From contig PZJY01000011.1 in the NCBI GenBank assembly GCA_031472005.1, positions 806,001 to 870,000 on the forward strand: a stretch of DNA of 64,000 nt, in the 5' to 3' direction. Numbering within the stretch: position 1 is the stretch's first letter; every line of letters starts with the position of its first letter. Position numbers and translations under genes: made by a program. Under the pieces are notes generated by a model that was not told where the DNA came from, ran no database searches, and saw nothing but the letters and a program-made list of their open reading frames with translations. This document shows positions 23,619 through 36,634 of the stretch, piece after piece. This stretch comes from Tetracladium setigerum. Taxonomy: Eukaryota > Ascomycota > Leotiomycetes > Helotiales.

Positions 23619-26600
23619 TCAATAATCTTCATCGCCACTACCACTCCCCCCACTACTCCCACCACCCCCAAAATAACTCTGATCAATCTTAAAGATCCAA
23701 TCCACCTTCTCCCTCTCACTCCTCGCCTTGAACAGCCACGTATTATCCGTACTATACACCGCAAACACTCTATCTTCATCATTCGCTGCTCCTCTTCCTC
23801 TCCCACCACCACTGCCACCAGCACCAGCACCATTTCCATTCGCACCGCTTCCACCGAATATACTTAATCCACTACTCGCTCCATTGTGCAGAGAGTGACT
23901 AGACTGATGACCATTCTGGTCACCACTTCGTTTAAGTAACCTTGCGATTTGGGGTTTATGATCGATTCTTGCACCCTTCAAACTAACCACGAATACCTCC
24001 TCTCCGTCTGGCACCGAATGAACATACATATACGGTCTTCGTAGCTCGACGAATCGTCGAACCCATTTCGTGCTGTCGAGGGAGGGAGTGAGGAGGTATC
24101 CTCCTTTGAGGACGGTGGGGGATTTAGGAACAAGTGTTATGGTGGAGAGAAGGGTGGAGGGGAGTGGTGATGGGGTTGTGGAGTCGGGTGGTTGGTGCGG
24201 TGTTGATGGTGCACCGCTGGATGGGGGTTGATGTTTGAGGGGGTGAGAATGGAGGAGATAGGGTCGTGGCATAGGTGCCAGAGGGAGATGTACTTTGTGA
24301 GAAGGGTTTTTTGGTGGTCCGTTAGCTCTACTTCTAGCTCTGGCTCTGGTTCTGTTTCTGCGATGCTTTGATCCGGGTCGGAGGATAGGGAGGTGTCGGC
24401 CAGAGAGGGTGCGACAGAGGGAGGTGCAGGTGCAGGTGTTGGGAAGGTTATTGTGCTCAAGAGTGGTTGTGCTTGTTCAAGCTCTGCTAATCGACGCTTC
24501 CTCCTCTTTGCAGAGATGTGATCACGAATGAGAGATACGCCTCGTGGCGCCCATCCTACCAATCCCTCCTCGCCTTTGATGTAATCATTCTTGGTGTTCA
24601 TTCTCCACAGGTCGCCCGCTCGCTTGACGGGTGTTGGGCGGACGGCTACGGAGAACAATCCACTTGTAGAATGAACAATGCGCACGCTCTGCCAGAGGGA
24701 TGCAAACATCGAGGTTGATCGCACGTAGGAACGTGATAGAACCTGCGAGTTAACGTCTATTGAAAATTTCATTGGCTCGGCAAGCTTCGAGGAGGTGACT
24801 TCCCACAAGACCGACATCTGGACTTTATACTTGTCCGCTGTGACGCGATCTAGTAATAATGATCCGTGAACACTAGAGTCCCATTGTCCTACAAGTGTTA
24901 CCATAGTAGTTCCGTTCGGATTGGCTTTGATGACGGGATTCGAGATGAGCTTGAGAGTAATGTCGGGGCCCGATGAACCCATGTCTGGTGTTTTACCAAC
25001 ATGGTCGACAAGAGCCACACGTCCAACTCGAAGGTTGGAAACATCCTCCCAAGGAAGAGCATCGCCAGAATTATGTGTCAAGCTGACAACCACGCGTCGT
25101 TGAAGACCTTGATGAAGCTGGAAAGCTCCCTTATCAAGATCACTCGTCTGAATAACTTCAACCGGTAGATATTCGCCAGTTTCAGCAAGTTCGAGAATCT
25201 GAACCCTTGCAAAGACATCGTGCTTCTCTTCCTTGTAGAATTGAGATTCTGCAATTCGCGCATTCTTCCTCTTCGTCGGCCGTCTCGACACACTGTCTCG
25301 CAAGTCATCCCAGCTCAACAATTTATCAAGGTGCATGGACGAGACCTTTGCAAATATTGCCACTCGGAGTGAGACATCTGTAGGTCCGAACATAGGCACG
25401 CTCATGCTGTGAACACTTTCGAATCGAATTGGTCCTTCGTCGAAATCTTTAATCATCTGAGTTGTCGTGACTCCTCCTTCCTCTGAAATGCCAGGTAGGA
25501 AGAGTTGTGCATGGACTTCAGTCCCCTCTCGTTCCGCAAATCCAACCATATCATGCATCACCACATTGAATTTCAGGGTACTTGAAGGTGCTCGAGCTGA
25601 CGATGGCTCCAGAGATAGCTTGATCAAGCCAACGACATGAGAGGTGTATGGGGAGAGAACATCGAGGCTGAAATCTTGTACCCGACTCTCGAAGACGGCT
25701 GCCAGCGGAACATCAACATCACCGACGTGGGTATACTGAGGCATGCAGGGCTCCACAAAAGGATTGTCAAGCCGGAAATGTTGCAGATATTCTGGCCGAT
25801 CGATATACTGATGCATCTGTCTCATGAGTCTCACACGATCTTGCAGCTTTTGCAGGCTCCAGAGGTGAACCACGCTATTCCGATAATCAATGACCCGAAC
25901 TCCCACGCATGGCTTCTTGGTTTCCTCGAGGAAGAAGTCGTCTCCTTCGTTAGAGATGCCGTTCAAAACCATATCGTAAGAAGAACACAGATCGTGGCCA
26001 ACATCAACCACAGTGAACTGGAAGACGACACTCTCATCCATTTCTTGGCTCATGACTTGCGCTTCCTTCAAATTGGACGCCGATTGAAGGACTGCTTCTG
26101 CCATGCGAACATATCTTCGGCCTCGCCAGTGCACGACAACCTTCTCTGCAATGGCGATCTCGTGTTCTGACAGTGGCGCCGGTCCACCTGAAGATTTTGG
26201 TCGAGAGGGGGCCAGCTGTTGGATCCGTGCTTCGAATTCTTCTCGTTGTGTTTCCAATCGCTTCAGCATTTCCTCTTTGACTTCACGAAGATTATCCTCC
26301 ATTCTGGCTTTCTCTTTTCGGATCTCCTCGACCTCCACATTTGCAATTTCAGCAGATTTCAGTTGATCCTGGTATTCCACTTTCTGCTTGTCTAGCTGAA
26401 CTTGCATTTCCTCTCTGACTTCTCTCATCTTGTCTTCAACCTCACCATGTTTTGGTGTCGAAGGCATCGTCAGAGCGGTGTCGAGTGAGAAATTATCCAG
26501 AGTGCCATTCGACAAGTATTTCTCCCTGATAGGATACGACGTGACAGAGTCCGTATCATCATCCATTTCCCGGCCTGCACGCTCAGCCCTGGCCTTTTGC

Positions 26601-28779
26601 ACATCTTCAAACAAAATATTAAGCTCTTCGTCGGTGAGACCGGCAATCTTTTGGTCAGGACCAAGAATGGCACCCGCAGCTTCTCTCCTAGCAAACGACC
26701 AATCCGAGTCGCGTCCATTACGAAATGGCATCGGTGAGTCGGGACGACTTATATCCCATTCTGCTTCCGAAAGCGCTTTGCTGTACGACCGCTCGTGGCC
26801 TGGTCGGGGACTTGGAGAAGGAGATGGTTTTGCGTAATCTTCCAGTTGGCTTGCAACGATTGAATGTCGTAACGAGCTTTGAGCTGCTCTTTCTTCTCGT
26901 GCTTCCATGGGATGGTTGAATCGGAAGATATGGAAATCGCCAAGAATAACCCTGTAACCACTCCGTAGTCGCTTAGGCTCCTCTATTCGTTTACCATTGA
27001 CCATCACTGAAGCACCCTCCCTCGGAACAAGGGTGACGATATTGTCTACATTTTCGAAAGCGCAGTGCTCATGCAAGATCCGACTGCCGTTCAGCCGTAT
27101 TTCTGTGGTGTTTGCAGCGTTCGTATCAACGTTACCAACAGTTGTCGTCCCGGGTTTGAGATTATAAACCAAGCACTCAGCTAGCAGAGGATCATCCGAT
27201 AAATTGACGAGATGGGGCATTTTCTTCGGTGTATGTAGACCCACGAAGCCTTTTTCAATACTGATTCCCAGCTCTTCCAAAGCAGCCTCACGCTCCTTGT
27301 GAATCTCCTCGGTCTTCTGCAGCTTCTCTTCCCAAGTTTGATTGAGATCTGTGTAAAGCTTCTCGCTTTGATTCAACTGTTCCGCAATCTCTGCTTTGGA
27401 AACCTTCTTGACCGTTCCATCCGGTTGCACAAAGCTCACAATCTGCTTTTCCAAAGGCGTACCCTCGGCATAGACCTCTTCTGCCCCTCCACCGCCGCCA
27501 GTCAGTTTACTCCGTAGAGAAGCCAGCTCCTCCTTCAACTCGCGAATCATTCTTGCATTCGCATCCTCGTTCACCACGGCGTGATTCTTAATTCTCTTCG
27601 CACTATCTGCGTAACGAAGGGTACTGAGCGTTTCGTCGTAATTGATATCCGCAGGACTGATAGCTGCAATCATGGCCGTCATACTGTTTCCACCCAGCGA
27701 ATCTTTTAGAAGCCAGGTCAAAACACTGTCTCGGTACGGGACTTGACCTGCACCCTTTGCACCCTTCTTCTTCTTGCCTTCTGAAAGGTCCGCAAGAGCT
27801 GCAATAACTCGGCCGAGGGTTGAGAGAGATCTGTTGATTTCGGCACCTTCCTTCAGCCTGGCTCCTGTGGCACCCGTCGATTGTGCTCTCTCTGAACCAG
27901 CCAAATCAACCAAACTGATCTTAGCCACCTTTTCCATGGCCAAATTGGTGTCCGTATCCAGCTTCTTTTGGGTGAGCGTCAGGGTGAAAACAGCGTGACT
28001 TCGACTACTCGTCTCGTTCATATTTGTTGCGGCGACCGTTCTCGCCTTGTTACCCTCATCCATCAAGTGCTCAATCTCATTGAAACTGCTCACGACCAGC
28101 TTCGCCAGATCTTCCACATATGGTCCAGTCGAGGGATGTTCTCTGACCTTCAAATTTCCCTTTGTCGATGGATTCAGCAAATCTCTGACCCTCTCATTGT
28201 AAATCTCCAAATATGACACCTCCACCGTACATCTCCAACTCTTCTGCTCCTGTAACTCCGTGATCCGTTCAAACATATCCTGACAAATCTTGGGGATGAC
28301 TCCAGCTTCCGATCCGTAGCCCATCATACTGTAACTCTTCCCGGAACCTGTCTGTCCATATGCAAAGATACAATTATTATATCCCTGGAACGCATTATCC
28401 AGCAACGGTTTTCCCAAATCATTGTGCAGGTCATCTTGCCCCGCGTAGTTGTCATCCTTGCGATCGAAGGACCAGTATGATTTGTCGAATGCGAAGACTT
28501 TCTGTTCAGAGTCCCCCGCTGTTGCTGATTTCCCGCCGCGTCGGGGCTCTTCTTTGCCAGGTGGTGGGATGAGAACGGTTTGGCTGTCGCGCATCTGTAC
28601 GATACATTTTGCTCCACGATCCATTTCTAGTGAGGGGGTTGATGTCAGCGATCAGCTCAACCCATTCCTACATAGTACTCTTCTCCCCGGGCTTCCTCTG
28701 GGAGAAAGGATCTCCAATACGTACCTCTACCGTTAAACGGCCGACACCTCACCACGACCTTGATATTTCCTCCCGCCAT
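23619..28779 (-). CDS. Kinesin-3 family motor (UNC-104/KIF1A/UncA type)
   Basis: A plus-end-directed microtubule motor that carries endosomes and vesicles in hyphae. Exon 1 (28725-28779) encodes MAGGNIKVVVRCRPFNGR; exon 2 runs from 28626 to the stop at 23619. The motor domain (about residues 1-370) has the P-loop GQTGSGKS, switch I NMNETSSRSH and switch II DLAGSE. An FHA domain follows (about 510-610, LSDDPLLAECLVYNL, GSRILHEHCAF, INGK-like VNGKRIEE), then coiled coils, a central conserved region, and a C-terminal PH domain (LKGGYLLTPSLDSTKWVRRFVELRRPY, DNTWLFKARSEREKVDWI). Between 24140 and 24290, in a Pro/Thr-rich linker, the frame shifts by one base with no possible GT-AG intron. Adding one base makes 1688 codons exactly, so this is most likely a sequencing error. 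Confidence 0.92.
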
Positions 28780-30242
28780 CTTTGCGTATGTGTGATGGCC
28801 TTCCGCTGCTACAGCTGGTGTTGTAGAATCCCCCTTTCCTATGATTCCCCAGTTCCCAAATAGTTATCGCAGTCCGGATTGTGAATTGACGGGTGTCGAG
28901 CAGGCCACAACTGTAGCCAAATCATCGAGTCCCCCTGAAAGATAATAGTACACCCCTCTTCTGCGCCTGAATAGTGTCGTAATTTCCAGCGGGTCAAAGC
29001 TGCCAGGTGTGGAATGTGATCGATCGGTTGAGGAAGCTGTCGAATTCGCGATGCTAATTTAGAGTTAAGGTTATCTGCGGTCTGGCCTAGTACACAAAAG
29101 TAGTAGAGTAGACCGCTTTAATAATGTACTGTATATCGTGTCGGCGGGTTGGAAGTTTAGAAAGTTGTAGATGCTCGATATGGCGAATTTGGTCAGTGTC
29201 GTCGCGACTTTTAATATTATTATTCTTCGCGTGTTTCCCAGGTCCTGCCTGTCCATGCGGAGGAAGAATGGACGGGCAGTTGTGGTGGGCCAATCAAGGC
29301 CAGAGGTGGTGATCCGCTTTCAGACAGCTCCGAGGTCATTCCCTTCTCAAACCCTCACAACTTCACAATTTGCAAGCAACAAGCATGTAACTTTGGTGGT
29401 AGGGATGGCCCACTCAAGATGTCATTTCAAATGGGGGAGGAAACGAAATCTTATTTTAGATTTTGTTTATATGCACATTTTACGTCCCTCTCTCATCAAG
29501 TTGAAGAAGCTTTCGAGAGGGAGAGCCTTGAAGAAAACACGGCAGCTCCAAGTCACACATTTCACGACACAGTATCATATTCGAAGCTACACCGAAGATT
29601 GCTTTGCAGGATAATTCATTCTTGACGAACTATCTGCGGTCCTCTGAATGTCTCTGTCCATCAGCTGTTTAGGCATCTATCTGTCCACCACCAAAGAGGA
29701 GCATCCAAATAAACACCCAAAATCAGCATTCTGTCTGTCCGCACCTTTTTTTTGGCCGTAGTCGCATGAAACATGTATGCCGCTACGCCCCAGAGGATCG
29801 GTCATCGAGAAATACACCGAGGAGAAAAACGCAAAGTAACTTTTTTGGTGACCTCAAAAGATGCCAACGGATCCATGCAGATAGACTCCAGTAAAAGAAT
29901 CGTCAAAAATCGTTAGGTTTCAAGAGAAAAGGAAAGTCGTGTTTTGGGGAAGCATCGAACGCAACCAAACACTCCAATGAGCAAGGAATTATCGGTTGTG
30001 TTGGACGACGGAAAAAAGGAAAATGGTGTAAAAAGTCTCGCGGGAGATACAAGTACAATGAAGGCCGTATGGTCGCTTTTTTCTTTTCGCAAATCCTCAA
30101 ATCAACTGGTTGGTTGTCTGCATTTCCACCACCCTTTCCAAACGCTCGGGGTTTCTGTAAAATTCGTATGCATGGTATCTCGGAAGGCTTCTCGTACAGT
30201 CATGGGGTCGGTCCTCAATGTATCTTGGTTGGCGAGGAGGAC
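28780..30242. other. Intergenic between kinesin-3 and the CCHC protein
   Basis: Upstream region of kinesin-3 and 3' flank of the CCHC gene. Short open frames only, with no domain or repeat recognised. Confidence 0.4.
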
Positions 30243-31465
30243 TTAGTTGGGGCATTGAGCCTGGACGTGACCAGGTTGCTTGCACTTGTAGCAAGTTCGC
30301 TCGCTGGTGGTCTCAGATGGGCAGTCTCGGGAGAGATGACCAACCTCGCCACAGTTGTAGCACTTTTGACCTTGGGTGCAGTCACCTATGCGAGTTAGTC
30401 GGAATCAAGCAGATGGCAAAGATGATGACTTACGAGACATGTGTCCGTAACCGCCGCAGGAGTAGCAGGTTTGTCCACCAGCACCTCCACGTCCGCCGAA
30501 GCCACCGCCTTGTTGGCCACCATATCCACCACCATATCCGCCTTGTCCACCTTGTCCGTATCCACCAGCACCTGCATCTGGGCAGTTACGGGCGATGTGG
30601 CCAACCTTTCCGCACTGTTCATATTGTTAGGAGGCGATCAATTGGTGGCGAAAGAAGTTCTCTCACCTTGTAGCACTCCTGGGATCCACCACCGTATCCG
30701 GAGCCACGTCCAGCACCACCCTCAGCGGATGGGTTGGAGCAGTCACGGGAGATGTGGCCTGGTTGACCGCACTTGTAGCAAGTCTTGTCCTTTGGACCCT
30801 CTGGGCACTCACGGCCTGCAAATGGTCAGTCTGGTATCAGAGATATATGAGAGAGGGGACGTACTCATGTGTCCTTCACCTGAGATGGGGGGAAATCGAA
30901 TCAGTCTGTTGTTCACACCAAATTTTCCAGTCATCATCACTCACCGCCACAGTTGTAGCTGTTTCGAGTTAGCCAAGTGTATCTACCACGATGCAAAGGA
31001 ATGGAATGTGCTTACCACTTAGCAGGGCCACGGGTTGGGCAGTCGCGGGCCTAAATTACGAGTCAGTTGGGAGAAGAGCGAAGAAATTTGCGAGTGTGCC
31101 TACTTGGTGAGCAGCATCGCCACCTGTAAATTCAAAGTCAGCAAAAGATCAATCATATATTTCCCCAAGAGTGAGTTGCATTTCCGTGGTCGTATAGAAG
31201 ATGGCTGCTAAAGCTGGTGGTATGCAGTGACTGGAGGAGCGATGTTTTTCCAGATCGACAGTTCAATGATCAGAGTGTTGATCGAGCCATTGGGTGGCAA
31301 AATGATCGGTACTGGAGGCAAGGGCTTCCGCAGAGCGACGTTTGGAGTTTGGACGGTGTAGGAGAAGCAGCAATGTGCCGAGAAGAGGACGAGAGACCGG
31401 TGTAACTCACAGTTGTAGCATCCACGTCCACCGGCACCGGAAGCTTGTCCACCGTAGGAATCCAT
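30243..31465 (-). CDS. CCHC zinc-knuckle protein, Gis2/CNBP/Byr3 type
   Basis: A cytoplasmic single-stranded nucleic-acid binder; family members (yeast Gis2, human CNBP) bind G-rich mRNA and promote translation. Starts at 31465 (MDSYGGQASG), ends QAQCPN-stop at 30243, with several introns. Seven C-x2-C-x4-H-x4-C knuckles can be read in order: CYNCGDAAHQARDC, CYNCGGEGHMSREC, CYKCGQPGHISRDC, CYKCGKVGHIARNC, CYSCGGYGHMSRDC, CYNCGEVGHLSRDC and CYKCKQPGHVQAQC. Between knuckles 4 and 5 is a Gly/Tyr/Gln-rich RGG-like stretch. The first knuckle is split by an intron after its second cysteine codon begins. Intact. Confidence 0.9.
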
Positions 31466-34459
31466 TTTATGGGTTGAGAAGATGTTTCTAAGAGATGAAA
31501 GAGGGTAGTTAGCATCGTGTATAACACAGTTGAAGGTCTGCACAGGCTGCCCGGAGCTCCTGGTTGTTTGCATTCACAGTCATTGATGTCGAAGGCGGGG
31601 CAAAGCTGAGGCTCTGATATTCGAGGAGGGGCAAAACAAACCTTTTTGTTTTGGGGAAAAGATCGATTGAATCACTGCGCAAGAGAGGCAGTGGGTTGAG
31701 TTTGTCGAGGGGGGGATTAGCAAAGGGCTGATGCTTTGCTGGGGAATTGGAGAAGGGAGATGTGTTAATGTTCGTTGAGGTCGGAGGAGGGAGAAAGATT
31801 CGGTTGCTGCTGGAGGAGAAAGTTTCTAGTGCCCTGCCCCAAAAAAATTAACCGATGCCGCTAAGGCTGTGCCAAGGCTGAAAAGAGCACTCTGCTGTGG
31901 GGAATGGGAAGGTGAGAAGGTGAACTGCGCTGTCATTTTTCGGAGAGCGGTCAGGAACAGCGACGACAGCAAAGCCCTGCCTGCCATCTTCCACAAACAA
32001 CCGATAACAGTGGGAACGCTGCAAAGCTGCCTGCTGTACAGGACAGTCACAGCGAACAGCGCATCGCCTTAGCTGTATCGCTCGTGTGGGTACCTTACTT
32101 AAGAAACCTTTGGTAGGCAGTTATCCATCCCCTTTTCTTTCAAGATATATATCATCTTTTTCGCCGTCGCTAAGAGGAGAAAGAGAACGTTCAAAGAGAG
32201 CAGGACGGCGGATGAGGCGAGATGCTTTAAACTGACTAAAGTGGTCTGGGGAAACAAAACACCAAGTACTGTACAGATAGATTCCATTAATTACATCGTT
32301 CACAAAGATAGATTTCAAAGAATGCTGAGGTTGGAAGAGTTCATGGAAATAAAGCTTATTCCATGCCGTCAGTCAGTAGTATGATAAGAGCTGACACTCA
32401 TGCGACCATCCATCCATCTAGGTATATGCATCCATCCTTTCGGTCTGATCAAGAATGGGAAGAATGGGACAGCATCATTCAACAAGATGGAGGATGGATG
32501 GATGGATGGATGGGCGGGCTTATGGAGCAGGATTCCGTTGGTTGGTTCAGCAGCAGTACGTACCTGCGGCTGCCCTGCCTGTCCTATCTGCATGCCGTCT
32601 CTCGTGGAGGAGCTATCAGCGATGTAACTTGCCTTGCCTTGCCTTCCGAGTCTTCTTTCCTGCCAGGCACACACACACATTACTCTGTCCAGTCCTTGAG
32701 TCGAGGAGTAGTACATGGAGTGTGAACATCTTCTTAGAGCATGATGATGCGCGAGGATGAATGAAGCGTGTACTGTGGGTGTGTTTAGAAGCATCTGCAG
32801 CGTCGCATCTGCTATGTCTTGTGGGAGCAACCACCATTCGTTCCTATTGTTTAATTTTATTTTTATTAAAATCTTGAATTGCTTGAGTGGGAACTAACTC
32901 CTGTACATCTGAAACTGCATCTGAACCTGCATGCATTTATTTGCCTTGCGAGAATATTATCATCTGTGTCTATTCTCCTTCATGCTTTTGTGCACCTTGC
33001 AAAAACTACCTACCCTAAGGCATCTATCCATCTAAGTCACGTCAGATTAACGAAGTAACTTCGCGATCAAATTAGATAGATATGTTAGATCTTCCAAATC
33101 TACAACGCCTGCGCTCCCGCCGCCCCCTCTGTCAAATCAGCTGAGCAGAGCAGAGCTCTTTTCACCCACAAACTCAGTTAGATGAAGGGTTTAACTTGAC
33201 AATCCAATACCAAATCATCCAGAAATCCATTTCTCCCCTCTAATACCTCATTCAATTTCAATCTCAATTTCACCTTCACGCCGCGCTGACATAACATCCA
33301 AATTAAGATATATCACTGCAATCGATACTCACTCTCACTTGCACTTCAAGCGCGAGTGAAGAAATGCGACATACAACCCAAATAAAAAGAAAAAGAAAAA
33401 GAAAAAAAATTGCGGACCATCCTGCCCTTCCCTGCACCCTCTTCAAAGTTCAGTTCATCTGTATGTTCAATGTATAATTCTTCTTTCCCACTCCTCTCAT
33501 CACCTCTCTTTCCTAAATGTCAAAACAGACCACCACGACGCATCATTCACCGAACCACCATCCAATTTCTCCTCTTCACAGACACTCCCGCAGCAATGGA
33601 TGCTTTTTGTCACTTTCTCGAGGTCGCCATTGTGCGCTATATATTAGGTCTGAAAACATTTTTTGTCAAAGATTTGTAGATTGTAATGTTACTGTTCCTC
33701 CAGGGGGTATGATCAACAACACGTTGGCCCAGACGACTCTCAGAATGGAGAATGCAACTTTTGCCATCAAATGAGCTGGTCGAGTGTACTCAACCAACCA
33801 ACCAACCAACCAATCAGCCAACAAACGAAAGTTACTGTTGCTGGTTGTATTAGTTCGAGGTTGTTTCATATGAGGAGGGAGTATTACAACAAGGACCGCG
33901 AGAAGAGTAAAAAATTAAAGAGTTGACAACCAAAATCCAGAAAGAGAGATAAGTCCCCCCTTCAGGCCACCCCGCCAAACTCACCGCCACTTTTATACTC
34001 TAACTTAAAAGAAATAATAAATTTTATTACTTCTAATCAATTCTCTTAAAACTTTGCCATTTTTCGTTTTGAAAAATCGGATATTCAAATGAATGTGAAT
34101 GTACGGTGGTGTAGAAGCTAGGGCTATGAATACTTGGATCAGTTCGGCATATTCGAAGACTGGAAATTGTCGTATTGGCAGGCCGTCACTCACGCCATCT
34201 GAGCTTGAGAGAACTTCAAGTCTCCGGGTGAAGCCATCATGTCCCTTGTCTTTCAACGCTATGCTTTACTTGCTCTCTTGCTTGAAGCATCAATGGGAGA
34301 TTCTCCCACTCGGACAGGATTATCCATCTGCAGCTTTGCAGTGCGGTCTCACACATCTTCGGATCAGCTTGCTTGAAGTTCTTGGTTAAATCTTCCAATA
34401 CAACAATCCTCCATCATGCCCCGTGCTACCCTGTTCATCCTATCTACAGTCCCGTTCCA
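31466..34459. other. Three-kilobase gene-poor region
   Basis: Long 5' region of the CCHC gene plus the 3' flank of pectate lyase 2. Contains an ATGG microsatellite (about 32492-32512), an AGAAAA-rich run (about 33385-33408) and an AACC run (about 33793-33812). Short open frames overlap on both strands without family resemblance. Confidence 0.4.
32492..32512. repeat. ATGG/GGAT microsatellite
   Basis: Five or so tandem copies of the tetranucleotide in otherwise unique sequence. Confidence 0.7.
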
Positions 34460-35496
34460 TCATGTGCAAATACTCGCTTTCGGCCCAGCTTGAGCAACGA
34501 CCAGACTTGGAACATTTGTAGTAGCGTCCAGGTTGTACGAGTAGAAGCTGCTTGGATCGAAGGCTGTGCCAGAGTTGGCAGCAATCGTTCCTGTGCAAGA
34601 TACGTACGTGTTTCCCGAAGCCTGGAGGGTGGCTCCAGAATCCTTGGTTAGTGGGTTTTGGACCTTCTCGAAGTAGCAGTTCTGAACTCTGGCATTCGTG
34701 CGTCCACGAGCATAGTGGCCGTAGGAGGTCGCATTTTTGATGTAGTTGTTGTACAAGTGTACGTACTTCAAGTTATCGGCACTTGGATTGCGCTGGTGCA
34801 GATTGTTGAAGTAGTTATGGTGGATCGTTGCTTGCGCGGTGAGGTTCTCAGTCCACCCAATCCCAAAAGCCTTGTTGTGGTTGCGGAGAATGGTGTACGA
34901 GACAGTGAGATAGTTCGTGTCCTTGCGGCTGTCAATCAGTCCATCGCCAGCTTTCTCGAGGTGGCCTGCGTGGTGTTAGCTTATATCGGCCAGGATTGCT
35001 CGTCACTCACAGTGATCAATCCAAACGTTTGAAGCGGTGTCCATCTGAATTGCGTCCCAGTCTTGAGTCTTTCCGTCGTAGTCCTCTGGAACGTACGTGT
35101 TGCCTGGGAACGTCAATAAAGCCCTCTTTCAGTGGGAGTATGCTCACCAATTCTCAAGTTCCTGATAATGACATTCTTCACTCCATTTAAAAAGAAGCCC
35201 CCTCCCGAGATCTCACCAGTCGATCCGATGCCAATGAGAGTCTTGTCAGAAGCAACTCTGATCTCTGTACCCTTTGGTGTGATGTTGATCTTGCCGGAAA
35301 TTTTGATGATGTATCTTCCAGCCGCCGTCGCATACTGATTCAGCTCAGCTTGACTTGTGACCGTCACAACAGTACCTCCAGCTCCTCCAGTTGTGCCCCC
35401 GTTGAGCGATGCGAAGCCATCGGCCTTGTCAGTGCAGGCTGATAGACATCCAAGAACCAATTGAGCAACGAAGAAGAGACTACTCGAGAGCTTCAT
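34460..35496 (-). CDS. Secreted pectate lyase, polysaccharide lyase family 1
   Basis: Extracellular pectin-degrading enzyme, intact. Exons are 35148-35496, 35011-35103 and 34460-34965, 316 codons with the stop, 315 residues. The start MKLSSSLFFVAQLVLGCLSA is a signal peptide; another ATG two codons upstream is possible. Seen in order: GFASLNGGTTGGAGG (N-terminal PL1 signature), DKTLIGIGSTGEISGGGF, NVIIRNLRIG, the WDAIQMD...NVWIDHC block that provides calcium ligands, DGLIDSRKDTNYLTVSY, HHNYFNNLHQRNPS with the catalytic-side Arg, and HLYNNYIKN. There is no binding module, unlike the other pectate lyase at 9545. The two differ enough to be separate PL1 subfamilies, not a recent duplicate. Confidence 0.92.
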
Positions 35497-35502
35497 GATC
35501 AT

Positions 35503-36634
35503 AAACGATGTCGACTGACGATGAAGCTAGTCTACGCTGCCGATTGCAATCCTTTTTATCTCCTCATGCTTTCAATCGACTCCTCCCCTGGATGTCGAAA
35601 ATCCGTGGCGGCGGAGAAATTGACACCGAGATCTTCCCTCCCATATATTTCCCCAAATGAACATGAAGCTCGATAGTGAATTGGTTTCAGCCCTGGTCCG
35701 TTTCGTTGCTGGCATATTGATGACCCCGGATTCTTCCAGAAGCGGTCCAACACCGATGTTGTACTGTCCAAAACGAGGAGTGCTCCAGTCACTGCAAAGT
35801 ATTTGTTGATGTCATGTTCCATCCATAAACTCGATGTCGGAGGTCATGGCAGCATATCCGTCAATCAAACAAACCTCCCCGCATGTTTCACAAGAATTGG
35901 GGGAGGAAGATGCACCCCGCATTTTACGCCATTCCTGATGGACGCAGCCAGATACGAATGGGCCTAATATGGCATCATTAGGATTCGATCCCGCTGAACT
36001 CACTCGCAAGCATTCACAATTGATATGCCTCAATAAGTTTGTCTTATTAGGTTAAATCCTGGCGGCGTGAGGTTGGCAAAAAGATTTGTGTAAGCCAAAA
36101 TCTTGGCACGCTCTTAGCAAAATGTTAATGTGTAGTCACGTGCCCAACCCCACTGAACTGAGAACACTCTGAAGTCGGTGTATTCGCGGTTTGCCAAGTA
36201 ACCACCCGCTAATAAAGGGCAATAATATAGAAAAGTAGAAGTAGAAGTGAGGTCTTATAGTCGCCCGAGTATCCTAGAGCTACAGCCGCGCGTCAATGTG
36301 TCAACGCCATAACAATGTATTTATGGCTTCAACAAGGTATTTAGGGGGATCCGAGGATTTTAATCATGGCGCTCAGAATATGCTGTGTATTTACCAGCAC
36401 GTGATATGGATCCACCAGTTTATAGTTGTGACAACGTCCTACCACTTCTACCAGTCTGTATCTGCGCCTCCCCATTCTTCGGACTTCTCTACAGTAGGCG
36501 GTACTCTCATCAGTTATTGCCTCCTGCATTCTCGATAACGGTGATGTCGCGCCTTTCCCATCGAATCCCAACCAACCTTACCTCTCCGCTGGGACTGGCT
36601 TAGGTTTGGGCCAGTCAATCGTAACTCTCGCGCT
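35503..36634. other. Intergenic before the catabolic cluster
   Basis: No supported gene. Upstream region of pectate lyase 2 and of the cluster regulator. I do not find the CCGGGT-N6-ACCCGG element here, in contrast to the promoters of the four genes downstream. Confidence 0.4.

Noticed and set aside
35960..36030. tRNA-like GATTCGATCCC sequence
   Set aside because: The sequence resembles a T-loop, but its stem does not pair and no acceptor, D or anticodon arm can be drawn around it.
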